From Chitinophagaceae bacterium (GTDB lineage Bacteria; Bacteroidota; Bacteroidia; Chitinophagales; Chitinophagaceae): a stretch of 63,273 bases of DNA. This document shows, in pieces, positions 54,830-63,273 of the stretch; positions within the stretch are counted from its first letter, which is position 1, and every line of letters starts with the position of its first letter. Made by a program: the position numbers and the translations under genes. The notes below the pieces were generated by a model. It was not told the DNA's origin and did no database searches. It saw nothing but the letters and a program-made list of their open reading frames with translations. The DNA is taken from assembly GCA_947371755.1 (NCBI GenBank), contig CANBQT010000011.1, positions 1 through 63,273 of the forward strand, written 5' to 3'.

Positions 54830-56077
54830 TTAATATTCCATTTTTCTCAGTGCAGGTGCTTTGAACCATGTTGTTGCTACTACAAAGATGGTCATGCAGC
54901 CACCAAAAATTACGGAAGGCACCACCCCTAATAATTTAGCGGCAACACCGCTTTCGAACTGTCCAAGTTCATTGCTGCTATTGATGAACATCGAGTTTAC
55001 GCTCATCACCCTTCCACGCATATTATCTGGTGTTTTAAGTTGTAGGATGGTTCCACGAATTACCACACTTACACCATCCACTATGCCACTTAATAACAAT
55101 GCAACAAATGAGATCCAGAATGAACGGGAGATGGCAAAAACCAAAATGCAAATACCAAAAGAGCCCACTGCAAAGAAAAGTTTCCGGCCCTGTTGTTTTC
55201 TTAAAGGGAAAATAGTGAGCAATACGATAACCATGATAGAGCCAATGTCTGAGGCTGCGTTTAACCAACCAAATCCAACAGCCCCAACTTTTAAAATATC
55301 TTTTGCAAAAACCGGGATCATCGCAACGGCGCCTCCGAACAAAACAGCAAATAAGTCGAGTGACAATGCGCCTAGAACTTCTTTTGTCTTTAACACAAAA
55401 CGAATACCTTCTTTCACACTTTCCAAGGTCTTCTTTTCACTGCGATCGTTCAAAGGAGGCTTTGGTTTGATACGCCAGATAAAGAATAGTCCGATGCACA
55501 CAAGAAACACAATAATTCCAAGTGAAGCTGTATTCCCGAATCCCGCAATGAAAAAACCAACGGAAGCATGACCAATCACTGAAGCACTAAGCCAGATCCC
55601 TTGATTCCAGGTAGTTGCATTTTGTAATAAATCTTTTGGAACGATACTCGCCACCATGGTGCCAAAACTTGGTCCAGTAAAGGATCTGAAGATCCCTGTA
55701 AAAAATATAATGATATAAATACAAAAAGTGATCCAATGATTGCTGAAGAATTGGCTAGTGAAATGAGTTGATAACATTAGCAATAGACTTGCACAAAGCA
55801 GATACAATGAAACTCCTGTCAATAATAATTTTCTTCTCTCGCTGATATCAATGATATGTCCGGCATACAATGAAAGTGATACAGCGGGAATAACTTCAGA
55901 GAGACCGATAAGTCCAATTGCAAAAGGATCATTCGTTAATTCATATACCCACCAGCCAACTAATGTACCCATCATGCGTAATCCCATGATGAATAAAAAT
56001 CTTCCCAACATTAAGTTACGGTATTCAGCTATTCTCATAGCCGCAATAGGATCGCTGGTTTTTTGTGTTACTTCCAT
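54830..56077 (-). CDS. MFS transporter (MFS_3-like exporter)
   Basis: A 415-residue membrane protein with 10-12 helices. The N-terminal YRNLMLGRFLFIMGLRMMG and the loop IDISERRKLLL fit the MFS_3 branch that includes the enterobactin exporter EntS. Substrate unknown. Its stop lies 5 bases from the convergent YkgJ gene. Confidence 0.9.
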   Translation of the reverse strand: MEVTQKTSDPIAAMRIAEYRNLMLGRFLFIMGLRMMGTLVGWWVYELTNDPFAIGLIGLSEVIPAVSLSLYAGHIIDISERRKLLLTGVSLYLLCASLLLMLSTHFTSQFFSNHWITFCIYIIIFFTGIFRSFTGPSFGTMVASIVPKDLLQNATTWNQGIWLSASVIGHASVGFFIAGFGNTASLGIIVFLVCIGLFFIWRIKPKPPLNDRSEKKTLESVKEGIRFVLKTKEVLGALSLDLFAVLFGGAVAMIPVFAKDILKVGAVGFGWLNAASDIGSIMVIVLLTIFPLRKQQGRKLFFAVGSFGICILVFAISRSFWISFVALLLSGIVDGVSVVIRGTILQLKTPDNMRGRVMSVNSMFINSSNELGQFESGVAAKLLGVVPSVIFGGCMTIFVVATTWFKAPALRKMEY

Positions 56078-56166
56078 ATTTCGATCACGAAGATGCTATT
56101 AAAGATTGGTTGAATGATGTTTATTCCTGGAATTTATTCCAAACAAAAAAAACATTCGATTTTACA

Positions 56167-56799
56167 CTATGGCAAACTAAAATAATGCTGACCAGTATCG
56201 ATATCTTTTTCAAGAGCATCTAATACTACCTGAAAATGTTTTTCATTACCAAGAAAATCAGCATTACTTGCGTCGATAAAAATGGTTTTGATATTGTGTT
56301 GTTTGATATAGCTGGTATAAGTTTCCTGTATTTCAAATAGATAGGAGTCAGGAATGGCCTGTTCGTATTCGCGGTTTCTTTTTTTAATATTCCCTTGCAA
56401 TTTATTTACTGGAGCATGCAAATAAATTAAGATATCGGGGAATAATAATTGCTGGTTGATGATATCGAATAGCTTTTGGTATAAACGGAATTCTTCTTCA
56501 GGAAGTGTGACTTTAGCAAAAAGCAAACATTTTGTAAAAAGATAATCAGAAACAGTAATGCTTTGAAACAGATCGTTGGTGTGTACCATTTCCTTTTGTT
56601 GCTTATATCGCTCTGCCATAAAAAACAATTCCATAGGGAAAGCATATTGATCAGGGCTATTATAAAACTTCGGTAAAAAAGGATTGTCTGCAAATTCTTC
56701 TAAAATCATGCGGGCATTGAAATGCTTCGCTAAAAGGTGGGTCAAAGTTGTCTTGCCCACACCAATATTCCCTTCAACTGTTATAAAGTGGTGTTTCAT
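56167..56799 (-). CDS. Deoxynucleoside kinase
   Basis: A 210-residue P-loop kinase of the dNK/dGK family. The P loop is EGNIGVGKTTLTHLLA, followed by EEFADNPFLPKFY, and the base-binding DRY-like region is SDYLFTKCLLFAK. It phosphorylates a deoxynucleoside with ATP for salvage. ATG at 56799 starts just before the P-loop strand; the longer reading to 56880 would overlap folK. Linked to folK by a 35-base gap. Confidence 0.92.
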   Translation of the reverse strand: MKHHFITVEGNIGVGKTTLTHLLAKHFNARMILEEFADNPFLPKFYNSPDQYAFPMELFFMAERYKQQKEMVHTNDLFQSITVSDYLFTKCLLFAKVTLPEEEFRLYQKLFDIINQQLLFPDILIYLHAPVNKLQGNIKKRNREYEQAIPDSYLFEIQETYTSYIKQHNIKTIFIDASNADFLGNEKHFQVVLDALEKDIDTGQHYFSLP

Positions 56800-56834
56800 A
56801 TTAATCCCGATGAGAACAAAAATAGGGTACCTGT

Positions 56835-57326
56835 TTATCCCTCGATTGACAACTTTTGCACATCCAAATGATCGGGACATTCATTCAAAAGCTCTTGAAT
56901 GGTTTTATGTAAAATTGGATGCATCAAATTGGCTGCAATTTCTGCGAGAGGTAGTAAAACAAATCTTCTTTCAGTGAGGGCTGGATGGGGTAGTACTAAT
57001 AAAGTTGAATTTAAAATGAGTTGGTCATAAAAAAGCATATCCAGGTCAATGGATCTGGGTCCTAGTTTAACAGTTCTAATACGCCCCATCTTTTGCTCAA
57101 TGAGCAATAGTTCTTGCATCAATTCTTCTGGAAGAAAGTTTGTTTCAATTTTTAAAGCCTGATTATAGAAAGCAGGTTGCTCGGTTAGTCCCCAAGCAGC
57201 AGTTTCGTATATTGCGGAGGATTGAACTACCTGTCCGCAGTTTTGTTCTATCAATTGAATAGCTTTTTGCAGATTTGCAGATCTGTTACCCAGGTTACCG
57301 CCTATCAACAAATAAGCTATATTCAT
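56835..57326 (-). CDS. folK: 2-amino-4-hydroxy-6-hydroxymethyldihydropteridine pyrophosphokinase
   Basis: HPPK of folate biosynthesis, 163 residues, full length. It transfers pyrophosphate from ATP to hydroxymethyl-dihydropterin. Family landmarks are LLIGGNLGNRSANLQKA at the start, SAIYETAAWG, and the signature GPRSIDLDMLFYD with PHPALTERRFVLLPL. Upstream of the deoxynucleoside kinase, which probably shares its transcript. Confidence 0.95.
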   Translation of the reverse strand: MNIAYLLIGGNLGNRSANLQKAIQLIEQNCGQVVQSSAIYETAAWGLTEQPAFYNQALKIETNFLPEELMQELLLIEQKMGRIRTVKLGPRSIDLDMLFYDQLILNSTLLVLPHPALTERRFVLLPLAEIAANLMHPILHKTIQELLNECPDHLDVQKLSIEG

Positions 57327-57387
57327 AATTCGAAAATTTTAGAAAAGGCAAATATCTTTAAATTCAATCAGCATACTAATAAATAAT

Positions 57388-59142
57388 ATGAGAAGCTTTT
57401 TAAAATCATTTTTTGCAGCGTTACTGGCATTGTTTGTTTTTGGATTATTAAGCGTATTTATCATCATTGGATTGATATCAAGTGCCTCTAGTTCGGATAA
57501 ACCAGATATTGGGGCAAAGGGAGTTTTGCTTTTAGATCTTACAAAAACTTATAAAGAACAATCTATAGAGAACCCTTTTGCAATATTCACAAGTGGTGAG
57601 GAGAGTGATATGCCGAGTCTTTATGATGTAACAAGAATGATTCACCATGCTAAAAACGACACATCCATTAAAGGAATCTATATTCAGTGTAGCAATAATC
57701 CCAATGGTTATGCAGCAAGTGAAGAATTAAGAAAGGCAGTCATTGATTTTAAACAAAGCAAAAAATTTGTAGTGGCTTACGGTGAGACCATTACACAAAA
57801 GGGTTATTATATTGCAAGTGCCGCTGATAAAATTTATTGTCACCCTCAGGGAGGATTAGAATGGAGTGGGTTTTCAAGTAATATGTTGTATCTAAAAGGA
57901 ATGTTAGATAAACTGGAGATTCAACCCCAGATCTTTTATGCGGGTAAATTTAAAAGTGCTACAGAACCGCTTCGTGAAACTCAAATGACTGAAGCGAATC
58001 GATTACAAACCAGTGTATGGTTAGGTGATCTCTACAATCGATTTTTATACGATGTAGCAGAAACCAGAAAATTGGATACTGCTGTGATCAGACAATTAGC
58101 AGTTACAGGTGCGATTCAAACTGCAAAAGATGCTTTAAACAATCATTTAGTCGATGGCCTGAAATATGATGATGAATTAAAATCAGAACTTTCTCATCGA
58201 TTGGTAAAAGAAGTAAATACCGGTATCAATTTTGTTGATTTAGGTGAATATGCAAAAGCAGCAGATTTTAAACAGGATGGTGATGAAAAGATTGCTATAC
58301 TATATGCATCAGGCGATATTGTAAGTGGGAAGGGCGATAATGAATCGGTAGGAAGTGATGCCTTCAGAACAGTGTTACGCCAAATACGTTTGGATAAAGA
58401 CATTAAAGCCGTAGTATTTCGGGTGAATTCTCCAGGCGGTAGTTCATTGGCGAGTGATGTGATTTGGAGAGAGATTAGTTTATTAAGGAAAATTAAACCA
58501 GTGGTGGTGAGCATGGGCGATGTGGCTGCATCAGGAGGTTATTATATTTCTTGTAATGCAGATTATGTATTTGCTGATGCTAACACGATCACGGGTTCAA
58601 TTGGCGTATTTAGTATTCTTCCAAATTTTCAATCCTTCTTTAAAAATAAATTAGGGATCAGTTTCGATGGAGTAAAGACTGGTCCGTATGCTGATCTTGG
58701 AAATTCTACAAGACCCCTCACAGAAACCGAAAAAAGATTCATGCAAAGTGGGGTTGATACAATTTATCATACTTTCAAATCTAGAGTTGCTGAAGGACGG
58801 AATCGTGATATCGTGTATATTGATAGTATTGCACAAGGAAGAGTTTGGACGGGAAGTCGCGCAATTTCAGTTGGATTGGTAGATAAGATTGGCACTATGC
58901 AGGATGCGGTGAATTATGCGGTTGGGATGGCTAAAATTAAATCCTATCGGATCAAAGAATTCCCTCAAAAGAAAAATATACTGGAACAGCTTTTAGAAAA
59001 CTATAAGAAGACAGTAAAAGTAAATTTGATCAAAGAGGAGATTGGAGTGAAAGAGTATGGCATGCTGCAACAATTGAAGCAGGTGAAGAATATGTTTGGT
59101 GAACCACAGAGTAGATTACCATTTATGATGGATTTAAAATAG
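57388..59142 (+). CDS. sppA: Signal peptide peptidase SppA, long (67K) type
   Basis: A 584-residue inner-membrane protease with an N-terminal anchor (about 5-32) and two tandem peptidase domains. The general-base lysine is in FYAGKFKSATEPLRE and the nucleophile serine in GDVAASGGYYIS. It degrades signal peptides left in the membrane. A box TATCTTTA at 57353-57360 could be its -7 element and overlaps a degenerate box for folK on the other strand. Confidence 0.95.
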   Translation: MRSFLKSFFAALLALFVFGLLSVFIIIGLISSASSSDKPDIGAKGVLLLDLTKTYKEQSIENPFAIFTSGEESDMPSLYDVTRMIHHAKNDTSIKGIYIQCSNNPNGYAASEELRKAVIDFKQSKKFVVAYGETITQKGYYIASAADKIYCHPQGGLEWSGFSSNMLYLKGMLDKLEIQPQIFYAGKFKSATEPLRETQMTEANRLQTSVWLGDLYNRFLYDVAETRKLDTAVIRQLAVTGAIQTAKDALNNHLVDGLKYDDELKSELSHRLVKEVNTGINFVDLGEYAKAADFKQDGDEKIAILYASGDIVSGKGDNESVGSDAFRTVLRQIRLDKDIKAVVFRVNSPGGSSLASDVIWREISLLRKIKPVVVSMGDVAASGGYYISCNADYVFADANTITGSIGVFSILPNFQSFFKNKLGISFDGVKTGPYADLGNSTRPLTETEKRFMQSGVDTIYHTFKSRVAEGRNRDIVYIDSIAQGRVWTGSRAISVGLVDKIGTMQDAVNYAVGMAKIKSYRIKEFPQKKNILEQLLENYKKTVKVNLIKEEIGVKEYGMLQQLKQVKNMFGEPQSRLPFMMDLK

Positions 59143-59193
59143 ATTCACCTGGGGAATCTTTAAATTGATCAAACCATAATAGGGTTAAAGCGA

Positions 59194-59201
59194 TAAATTT
59201 G
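59194..59201 (+). promoter_or_regulatory. -7 box TAAATTTG for the ABC-2 permease
   Basis: A perfect TAnnTTTG 16 bases before the permease ATG; no -33 TTTG at 19-21 bases. Confidence 0.4.
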
Positions 59202-59217
59202 AGCATAAATCAATCGA

Positions 59218-60324
59218 ATGAAAGGAGATTATAGCCAGTTAAAGGCCATGTTTGCGATAACGAAGGGAAGTTTAAAGGCTGTTTTCAGAAGTCCCTCAGC
59301 AGTGATATTTAGTATTGCATTTCCATTGATATTTATTTTGGTATTTGGCTTTTTAGGCAGCGGTGGTAAGGTTTCTATCAATGTAGCTTTTGATCCTAAA
59401 ACCGATACTGCCAACCCAATCTATGCTTCATTAAAAAACATTGCTGGAATAAATGTAGTAAAGAAAACAGGGGAGGAGTTGAAAGAAGATCTTGAAAAGG
59501 GAAGGATCACTGCCATTATTCTGATCAAAAAATCAGGCTTGAATAATCCACCCTATTCTATTGATCTAACTAGTTCGGAAGCAGTGAATCCTCAGAATAT
59601 GCAAGTATTGCAATCAATACTTAATGCCGTAATTTCCGGGATTAATCAACGCACATTTTCTCAAGCACCCACTTATGCGCTAATCAATCAGAATGTAGAA
59701 AAAATTCCGGGAAGAATTTATAGAACCATAGATTTTATTTTACCCGGTCAATTGGGGTTTTCTTTATTAAGTTCCGGTGTTTTTGGAGTAGCTTTTTTAT
59801 TCTTTAATCTTCGTCAGCAATTAGTATTGAAGCGTTTTTTTGCAACTCCTATTAAAAGGTCATATATCGTTTTAGGTGAAGCGTTGAGTCGCGTGATCTT
59901 TCAAATGTTAACAGCCATCATCGTCATTGGAGTAGGGCATTTTGCCTTTCATTTTACTTTGGTACATGGGTTCCAGACTTTTATGGAGATCATGTTATTA
60001 AGTTTCTTGGCTTTAATTCTCTTTATGGGATTTGGGTTTATTGTAAGCAGTGTAGCTAAAAACGAAAGCACTATTCCACCATTTGCAAATTTGATTACAT
60101 TACCTCAGTTTTTATTGGCAGGTACTTTTTTTTCCATCGATGCATTTCCTCCTTGGCTCCAACCTATTTGTAAGATTTTGCCATTAACGCATTTTAATAA
60201 TGCGATGCGTAATATTTCATTTGAGGGAGCAAGTTTGGCTAGTGTATGGAATGAATTAGCCATATTGGGTATCTGGACAATCGTAGTATACGCAGTTGCT
60301 TTCAAAACATTTAAGTGGGAATAG
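59218..60324 (+). CDS. ABC-2 type transporter permease
   Basis: A 368-residue permease of the ABC2_membrane_3 type: one N-terminal helix (about 27-45), a large outer domain (about 50-175), then five or six helices. No ATP-binding subunit is encoded alongside, so its partner is elsewhere. It precedes an SRPBCC protein by 3 bases. Substrate unknown; relatives export drugs or lipids. Confidence 0.9.
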   Translation: MKGDYSQLKAMFAITKGSLKAVFRSPSAVIFSIAFPLIFILVFGFLGSGGKVSINVAFDPKTDTANPIYASLKNIAGINVVKKTGEELKEDLEKGRITAIILIKKSGLNNPPYSIDLTSSEAVNPQNMQVLQSILNAVISGINQRTFSQAPTYALINQNVEKIPGRIYRTIDFILPGQLGFSLLSSGVFGVAFLFFNLRQQLVLKRFFATPIKRSYIVLGEALSRVIFQMLTAIIVIGVGHFAFHFTLVHGFQTFMEIMLLSFLALILFMGFGFIVSSVAKNESTIPPFANLITLPQFLLAGTFFSIDAFPPWLQPICKILPLTHFNNAMRNISFEGASLASVWNELAILGIWTIVVYAVAFKTFKWE

Positions 60325-60327
60325 TAT

Positions 60328-60855
60328 ATGCGAGTCATTAAATTAGCACTAATCAGTATCCTGGCACTATTCATGGTATTGTGTTTTTTTTCCCTGATGA
60401 TGCCTTCCACTGTATTAGTATCTCGTGCAGTAGATATCAATGCTCCTGCAGATACCATCAAAATTTATGTGAGGGATTTGAATCAATGGACAAAATGGGT
60501 TAAAGGGATGGAATCAAAAGACGTGAAAATCGAGTCTGCGAAAGAAGCTGATTTAGGCACTCAGGTTTTAACTATCACATCTATCACAGATACTACGGTG
60601 GTGAGTATCTGGGAATCAAAAAAAGCCAGTAGTCAGGAAAGTACTATCCGTTTTATTCCTGCAGCCGAGCGAAATCTAACCATTGTGCAATGGCAATTTG
60701 TTCAAAAACTAAAGTGGTATCCCTGGGAAAAGTTTGGATCATTTATGAATGATAAAATCTTAGGTCCGATGATGGAGGATAATCTTTTACATTTAAAACA
60801 ATTGTCAGAACATCAGACGGTTAACTTTAACTCCATTACGAACTCAGCACAGTAA
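60328..60855 (+). CDS. Membrane-anchored SRPBCC (polyketide cyclase-like) protein
   Basis: A 175-residue protein: an N-terminal membrane segment (about 5-25) followed by a START/SRPBCC fold (VSRAVDINAPADTIK, then LNQWTKWVKG). It probably binds a hydrophobic ligand outside the membrane. It follows the permease by 3 bases, so the two may act together. Confidence 0.85.
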   Translation: MRVIKLALISILALFMVLCFFSLMMPSTVLVSRAVDINAPADTIKIYVRDLNQWTKWVKGMESKDVKIESAKEADLGTQVLTITSITDTTVVSIWESKKASSQESTIRFIPAAERNLTIVQWQFVQKLKWYPWEKFGSFMNDKILGPMMEDNLLHLKQLSEHQTVNFNSITNSAQ

Positions 60856-60856
60856 T

Positions 60857-61798
60857 TCATTTCAATTGAATAAATTGGAGATTCCTCTGTATTCCCGCAT
60901 ACTTCGTTCTCTTTAATGGAGAGTCTCTGAAAATGTCTTTAAAGCTCTCTTGAGTAAGGTCAGCCCATTGCTTTTTTGAATAATTCAAAATTTCAGGTAA
61001 GGGAGAAAATGATGTTTCTGTTGTTGGACTGCTGAAACGATTCCATGGACAAACATCCTGACAAATATCGCATCCAAACATCCAGTCTTTGAACTTACCT
61101 TTCAGTTCTTCCGGAATGAGGGCGTCTTTTAATTCTATGGTGAAATAACTAATGCATTTGCTTCCATTGATCTGTTTATTGGGCTCAATGGCTTCTGTTG
61201 GGCAACTGTCGATACACTTACTGCAGGTTCCACAATAGTCTTTTGCAAAAGGATCGTCATAGTTCAAATCAATATCAACAATTAATGTGGCAATAAAATA
61301 AAATGAACCATTTTGTTTATTAATCAGGTTACCGTTTTTCCCAATCCATCCCGCACCAGTTTTAACTGCCCAAGCACGCTCTAATACAGGAGCGGAATCT
61401 ACAAATCCTCTGCCATCAATGGCTCCAATTTCTTTATTTAAAATTTGTAAGAATGTTCTCAATTTTGCTCTGATCACTTCATGATAATCTTTGCCAAAGG
61501 CATATTTTGCAATATGCGGAGTGTTAGCCGATTGTTGTTGTTCAGGGTAATAATTTTGTAAAACAGTAATCACAGATTTTGCACCAGGTACCAATTTTGT
61601 AGGATCAATCCGAAGATCAAAATGGTTTTCCATGTATTGCATCTTACCGTGCAAATTCTTATTCAGCCATGCTTCCAGTCTTTTGGCATCTTCATTTAAG
61701 ACTTCTGCTTTTGCGATGCCGCAAAAACTAAAACCAAGTTCCTTTGCGGTTTGCTTTATTAGTGCCGTATTTTTCTGAAGTAGATTCAATTGATGCAA
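60857..61798 (-). CDS. queG: Epoxyqueuosine reductase
   Basis: A 313-residue cobalamin and iron-sulfur enzyme that makes the last step of queuosine synthesis on tRNA. Two [4Fe-4S] clusters are seen in CGTCSKCIDSCPTEAI and CDICQDVCPW. The N-terminal LGFSFCGIAKAEVL and the segment MQYMENHFDLRIDPTKLVP are typical. No ATG is near the start, so TTG at 61798 is used, four bases after the stop of the upstream hydrolase gene. Confidence 0.95.
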   Translation of the reverse strand: MHQLNLLQKNTALIKQTAKELGFSFCGIAKAEVLNEDAKRLEAWLNKNLHGKMQYMENHFDLRIDPTKLVPGAKSVITVLQNYYPEQQQSANTPHIAKYAFGKDYHEVIRAKLRTFLQILNKEIGAIDGRGFVDSAPVLERAWAVKTGAGWIGKNGNLINKQNGSFYFIATLIVDIDLNYDDPFAKDYCGTCSKCIDSCPTEAIEPNKQINGSKCISYFTIELKDALIPEELKGKFKDWMFGCDICQDVCPWNRFSSPTTETSFSPLPEILNYSKKQWADLTQESFKDIFRDSPLKRTKYAGIQRNLQFIQLK

Positions 61799-61802
61799 AA
61801 AA

Positions 61803-62852
61803 TTATTTACAATTAGCAGCTATCTGTTCATCAATAACTGATTTAATGTTTTTATACAATGCCCTTTGTGAATCTTTTAAAAGTGCACTTGGCAATACGA
61901 TACAGGCATATCCCCGACAAAAATCCACCAATGGCCAGGTTCCAAAAAGACTTGGACAACTTACTACTGTTGCTTTGCCATTTTCGTCTGTATCCTGAAT
62001 CCATTCACCTAAGCCATAATTGAATCCCTCTGCAACTTTTGGAATTAATTTAATGGTACTACTATTTGTTCTGAGTGTGTGCATCTCAATCAGTGACTTT
62101 TCACTTAAAATTCTTTTGCCATTGAACTCACCTTTATGTAAGATCATAATTAAAAAGTTCATATAATCATTGGCAGTGGAGATGGCCCCATCAGAGGGAT
62201 TAACTGCATCCAAACTTGAAAAGCTGGTATTACGCATTAATAATGGGCGTGTAATTCGTTCCTGCATCAATTGCTCGAAACCTCTTCTACCAACAATTTC
62301 CACTATTCTAGCTGCAATATTCAATCCGATATTGCTGTAACGAAATTCTAAGCCTGGATTAGTCTGGATCTCTTTTTTAGAAGCAAAGTCAATCACTTCA
62401 TCTTCTAAACTTGCAAAAGAGCGATGGTCGGTTGCTTTCTTTAAGATATTTGGGTCAGCTTCAATGCCTGTCATATGACTCAGGCAATCTCTGATAGTAA
62501 TATATCCCTTTGAATATTTTGCAAATAGGGGAATGTACTTACTTACTTTATCGTCTAAAGACAATTTACCCTGATCAACAAAACTCATCACTAAGGCTGC
62601 AGTTAGCCATTTACTGCTACCTACTATTGGTGCCTGTGTTTTTACTGTGAATTCACCAATGGCCTTCTGATAAATCAGCTTACCATCTTTATAAATCAAT
62701 GTTACAACAGCGCCACCCAATTCTTTTTTTGAGGCTTCCAATTTTTGGTCCAAGGCCTGAAAATTGTATTGTGCTTTTGTGCCCTGAAAGAATAGCAGAA
62801 AAATCAATACAGCACTGACTTTTACGCAGAAAATGTGGATCTTTACAGTCAT
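61803..62852 (-). CDS. Serine hydrolase-like (class C beta-lactamase fold) protein lacking the SxxK serine
   Basis: A secreted 349-residue protein with a signal peptide (cleavage near TKAQ, residue 28) and a class C beta-lactamase/D-Ala-D-Ala peptidase fold. The helix of the SxxK motif reads IVGSSKWLTAALVM, where the position three before the lysine is glycine, encoded GGT, not serine. The second motif YSN (RYSNIGLNIAARI) is kept. It may be inactive, use another serine, or act as a binding protein. It probably shares a transcript with queG. Confidence 0.88.
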   Translation of the reverse strand: MTVKIHIFCVKVSAVLIFLLFFQGTKAQYNFQALDQKLEASKKELGGAVVTLIYKDGKLIYQKAIGEFTVKTQAPIVGSSKWLTAALVMSFVDQGKLSLDDKVSKYIPLFAKYSKGYITIRDCLSHMTGIEADPNILKKATDHRSFASLEDEVIDFASKKEIQTNPGLEFRYSNIGLNIAARIVEIVGRRGFEQLMQERITRPLLMRNTSFSSLDAVNPSDGAISTANDYMNFLIMILHKGEFNGKRILSEKSLIEMHTLRTNSSTIKLIPKVAEGFNYGLGEWIQDTDENGKATVVSCPSLFGTWPLVDFCRGYACIVLPSALLKDSQRALYKNIKSVIDEQIAANCK

Positions 62853-62982
62853 AATTTCCGATTTTATTTAGCCCCGACTACTTACAGGGCATTAGAACGA
62901 TTTTTGATTCTAATATAGAGCATCCCATTTAAATCAGATGGGAAGTTAAACATTCAATCGTTAACCAGTTCTTAATTGAACA

Positions 62983-62988
62983 AGGAGG
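62983..62988 (+). promoter_or_regulatory. Strong Shine-Dalgarno site of clpB
   Basis: AGGAGG with a 7-base spacing to the ATG. This is notable because almost no other gene in the window has such a site, as is usual in Bacteroidota. Confidence 0.7.
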
Positions 62989-62995
62989 ACAATAT

Positions 62996-63273
62996 ATGAA
63001 TCTCAACAATTATACTATCAAAGCTCAGGAAACCATTGAGAAAGCACAACAATTGGCTTTTAATAATGGCAATCCAAATCTGGAAACCAATCATTTATTG
63101 AAAGTATTATTGGCTGATACAGATAGTACGGTTAGCTTTTTACTCAAAAGAAATAATGTGAATATTTCTTTTGTAGAAACTAAAATGGAGGAAGCTATCG
63201 CCAAACTTCCTAAAGTAAGTGCTGGGGCTGAAGCTGCTCAAAATATTAGTCGCGATTTAAGTAATGTGATGCT
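62996..63273 (+). CDS. clpB: ATP-dependent chaperone ClpB, N-terminal part (cut by the window end)
   Basis: An open frame that runs off the right edge; 92 codons are visible. The sequence begins MNLNNYTIKAQETIEKAQQL and shows the Clp N-domain repeats, with NLETNHLLKVLLADTDSTV. In Bacteroidota this form is the ClpB disaggregase, which works with DnaK after heat stress, although ClpC cannot be excluded from the N domain alone. The ATP-binding domains lie beyond the window. Confidence 0.85.
   Translation, partial: MNLNNYTIKAQETIEKAQQLAFNNGNPNLETNHLLKVLLADTDSTVSFLLKRNNVNISFVETKMEEAIAKLPKVSAGAEAAQNISRDLSNVM

Noticed and set aside
54861..55571. Long plus-strand ORF (236 codons) opposite the MFS gene
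   Set aside because: Its residues are the complement of membrane helices (N, P, K, T rich), without domain, signal or start context. The MFS reading is clear.
56835..57360. Overlapping divergent promoters for folK and sppA
   Set aside because: Both boxes are one mismatch away from consensus and neither has a -33 TTTG, so I mention it in the sppA entry but do not claim it.
62853..62995. CIRCE heat-shock operator before clpB
   Set aside because: No TTAGCACTC-N9-GAGTGCTAA-like repeat; only a weak GCCC/GGGC hairpin and a CATCCC/GATGGG pair are seen.

Overview
The window reads as chromosomal DNA of an AT-rich member of the Bacteroidota, most likely a Chitinophagaceae-type environmental bacterium. 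The family-level call is an inference. It rests on two SusC/SusD pairs, several other TonB-dependent receptors, DUF4249, DUF5690 and VCBS/ASPIC lipoproteins, frequent TAnnTTTG promoter boxes, and the near absence of Shine-Dalgarno sequences (clpB at the right edge is the exception). There is no phage, transposase, CRISPR or rRNA.

Layout, left to right. (1) 1-260: a tandem array of truncated tRNA-like units on the minus strand, headed by an excellent Bacteroidota promoter. (2) 364-774: a stand-alone receiver protein. (3) 1028-11197: SusC, SusD, an intrinsic hairpin, a YncE-propeller/phosphoesterase, a DUF5690 transporter that resembles the organophosphate antiporter branch of the MFS, and a TIGR03364-like FAD oxidase. 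I read this as a candidate phosphonate or phosphoester uptake and oxidation locus. (4) 11272-16756: a small beta-flower-like protein, then a GMC oxidoreductase, DUF3237, FAD monooxygenase and DUF1593 run. (5) 16753-22371: a TonB receptor, GH43, a type-B carboxylesterase and a small lipoprotein. (6) 22372-33097: LacI-type operator candidates, a second SusC/SusD pair, another hairpin, and two FG-GAP/VCBS lipoproteins, one with a haem c motif. (7) 33346-40437 (minus): a four-gene secreted/outer-membrane operon (unknown, STN-TonB receptor, DUF4249, MG2/plug-like). (8) 40640-63273: mostly housekeeping: vanadium haloperoxidase-like PAP2 protein, ispH, ABC-F, FKBP, SRPBCC, M20 peptidase, GH53, gcvP, sterol desaturase, YkgJ, MFS, deoxynucleoside kinase, folK, sppA, ABC-2 permease, queG, a serine hydrolase that lacks its serine, and the start of clpB.

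How the parts work together: the two SusCD loci and the single TonB receptors bring oligomers or esters across the outer membrane, and neighbouring periplasmic or lipid-anchored enzymes (phosphoesterase, GH43, GH53, esterase, DUF1593) cut them. In both SusCD loci a strong hairpin with a U tract sits directly after susD and only about 16-23 bases before the next start codon, so the downstream enzyme genes probably depend on read-through. No ECF sigma/anti-sigma pair, HTCS or LacI gene is present in the window, so regulators must lie elsewhere. A family of intergenic elements (A-rich heptamers plus GC-rich palindromes) recurs at four gene borders.
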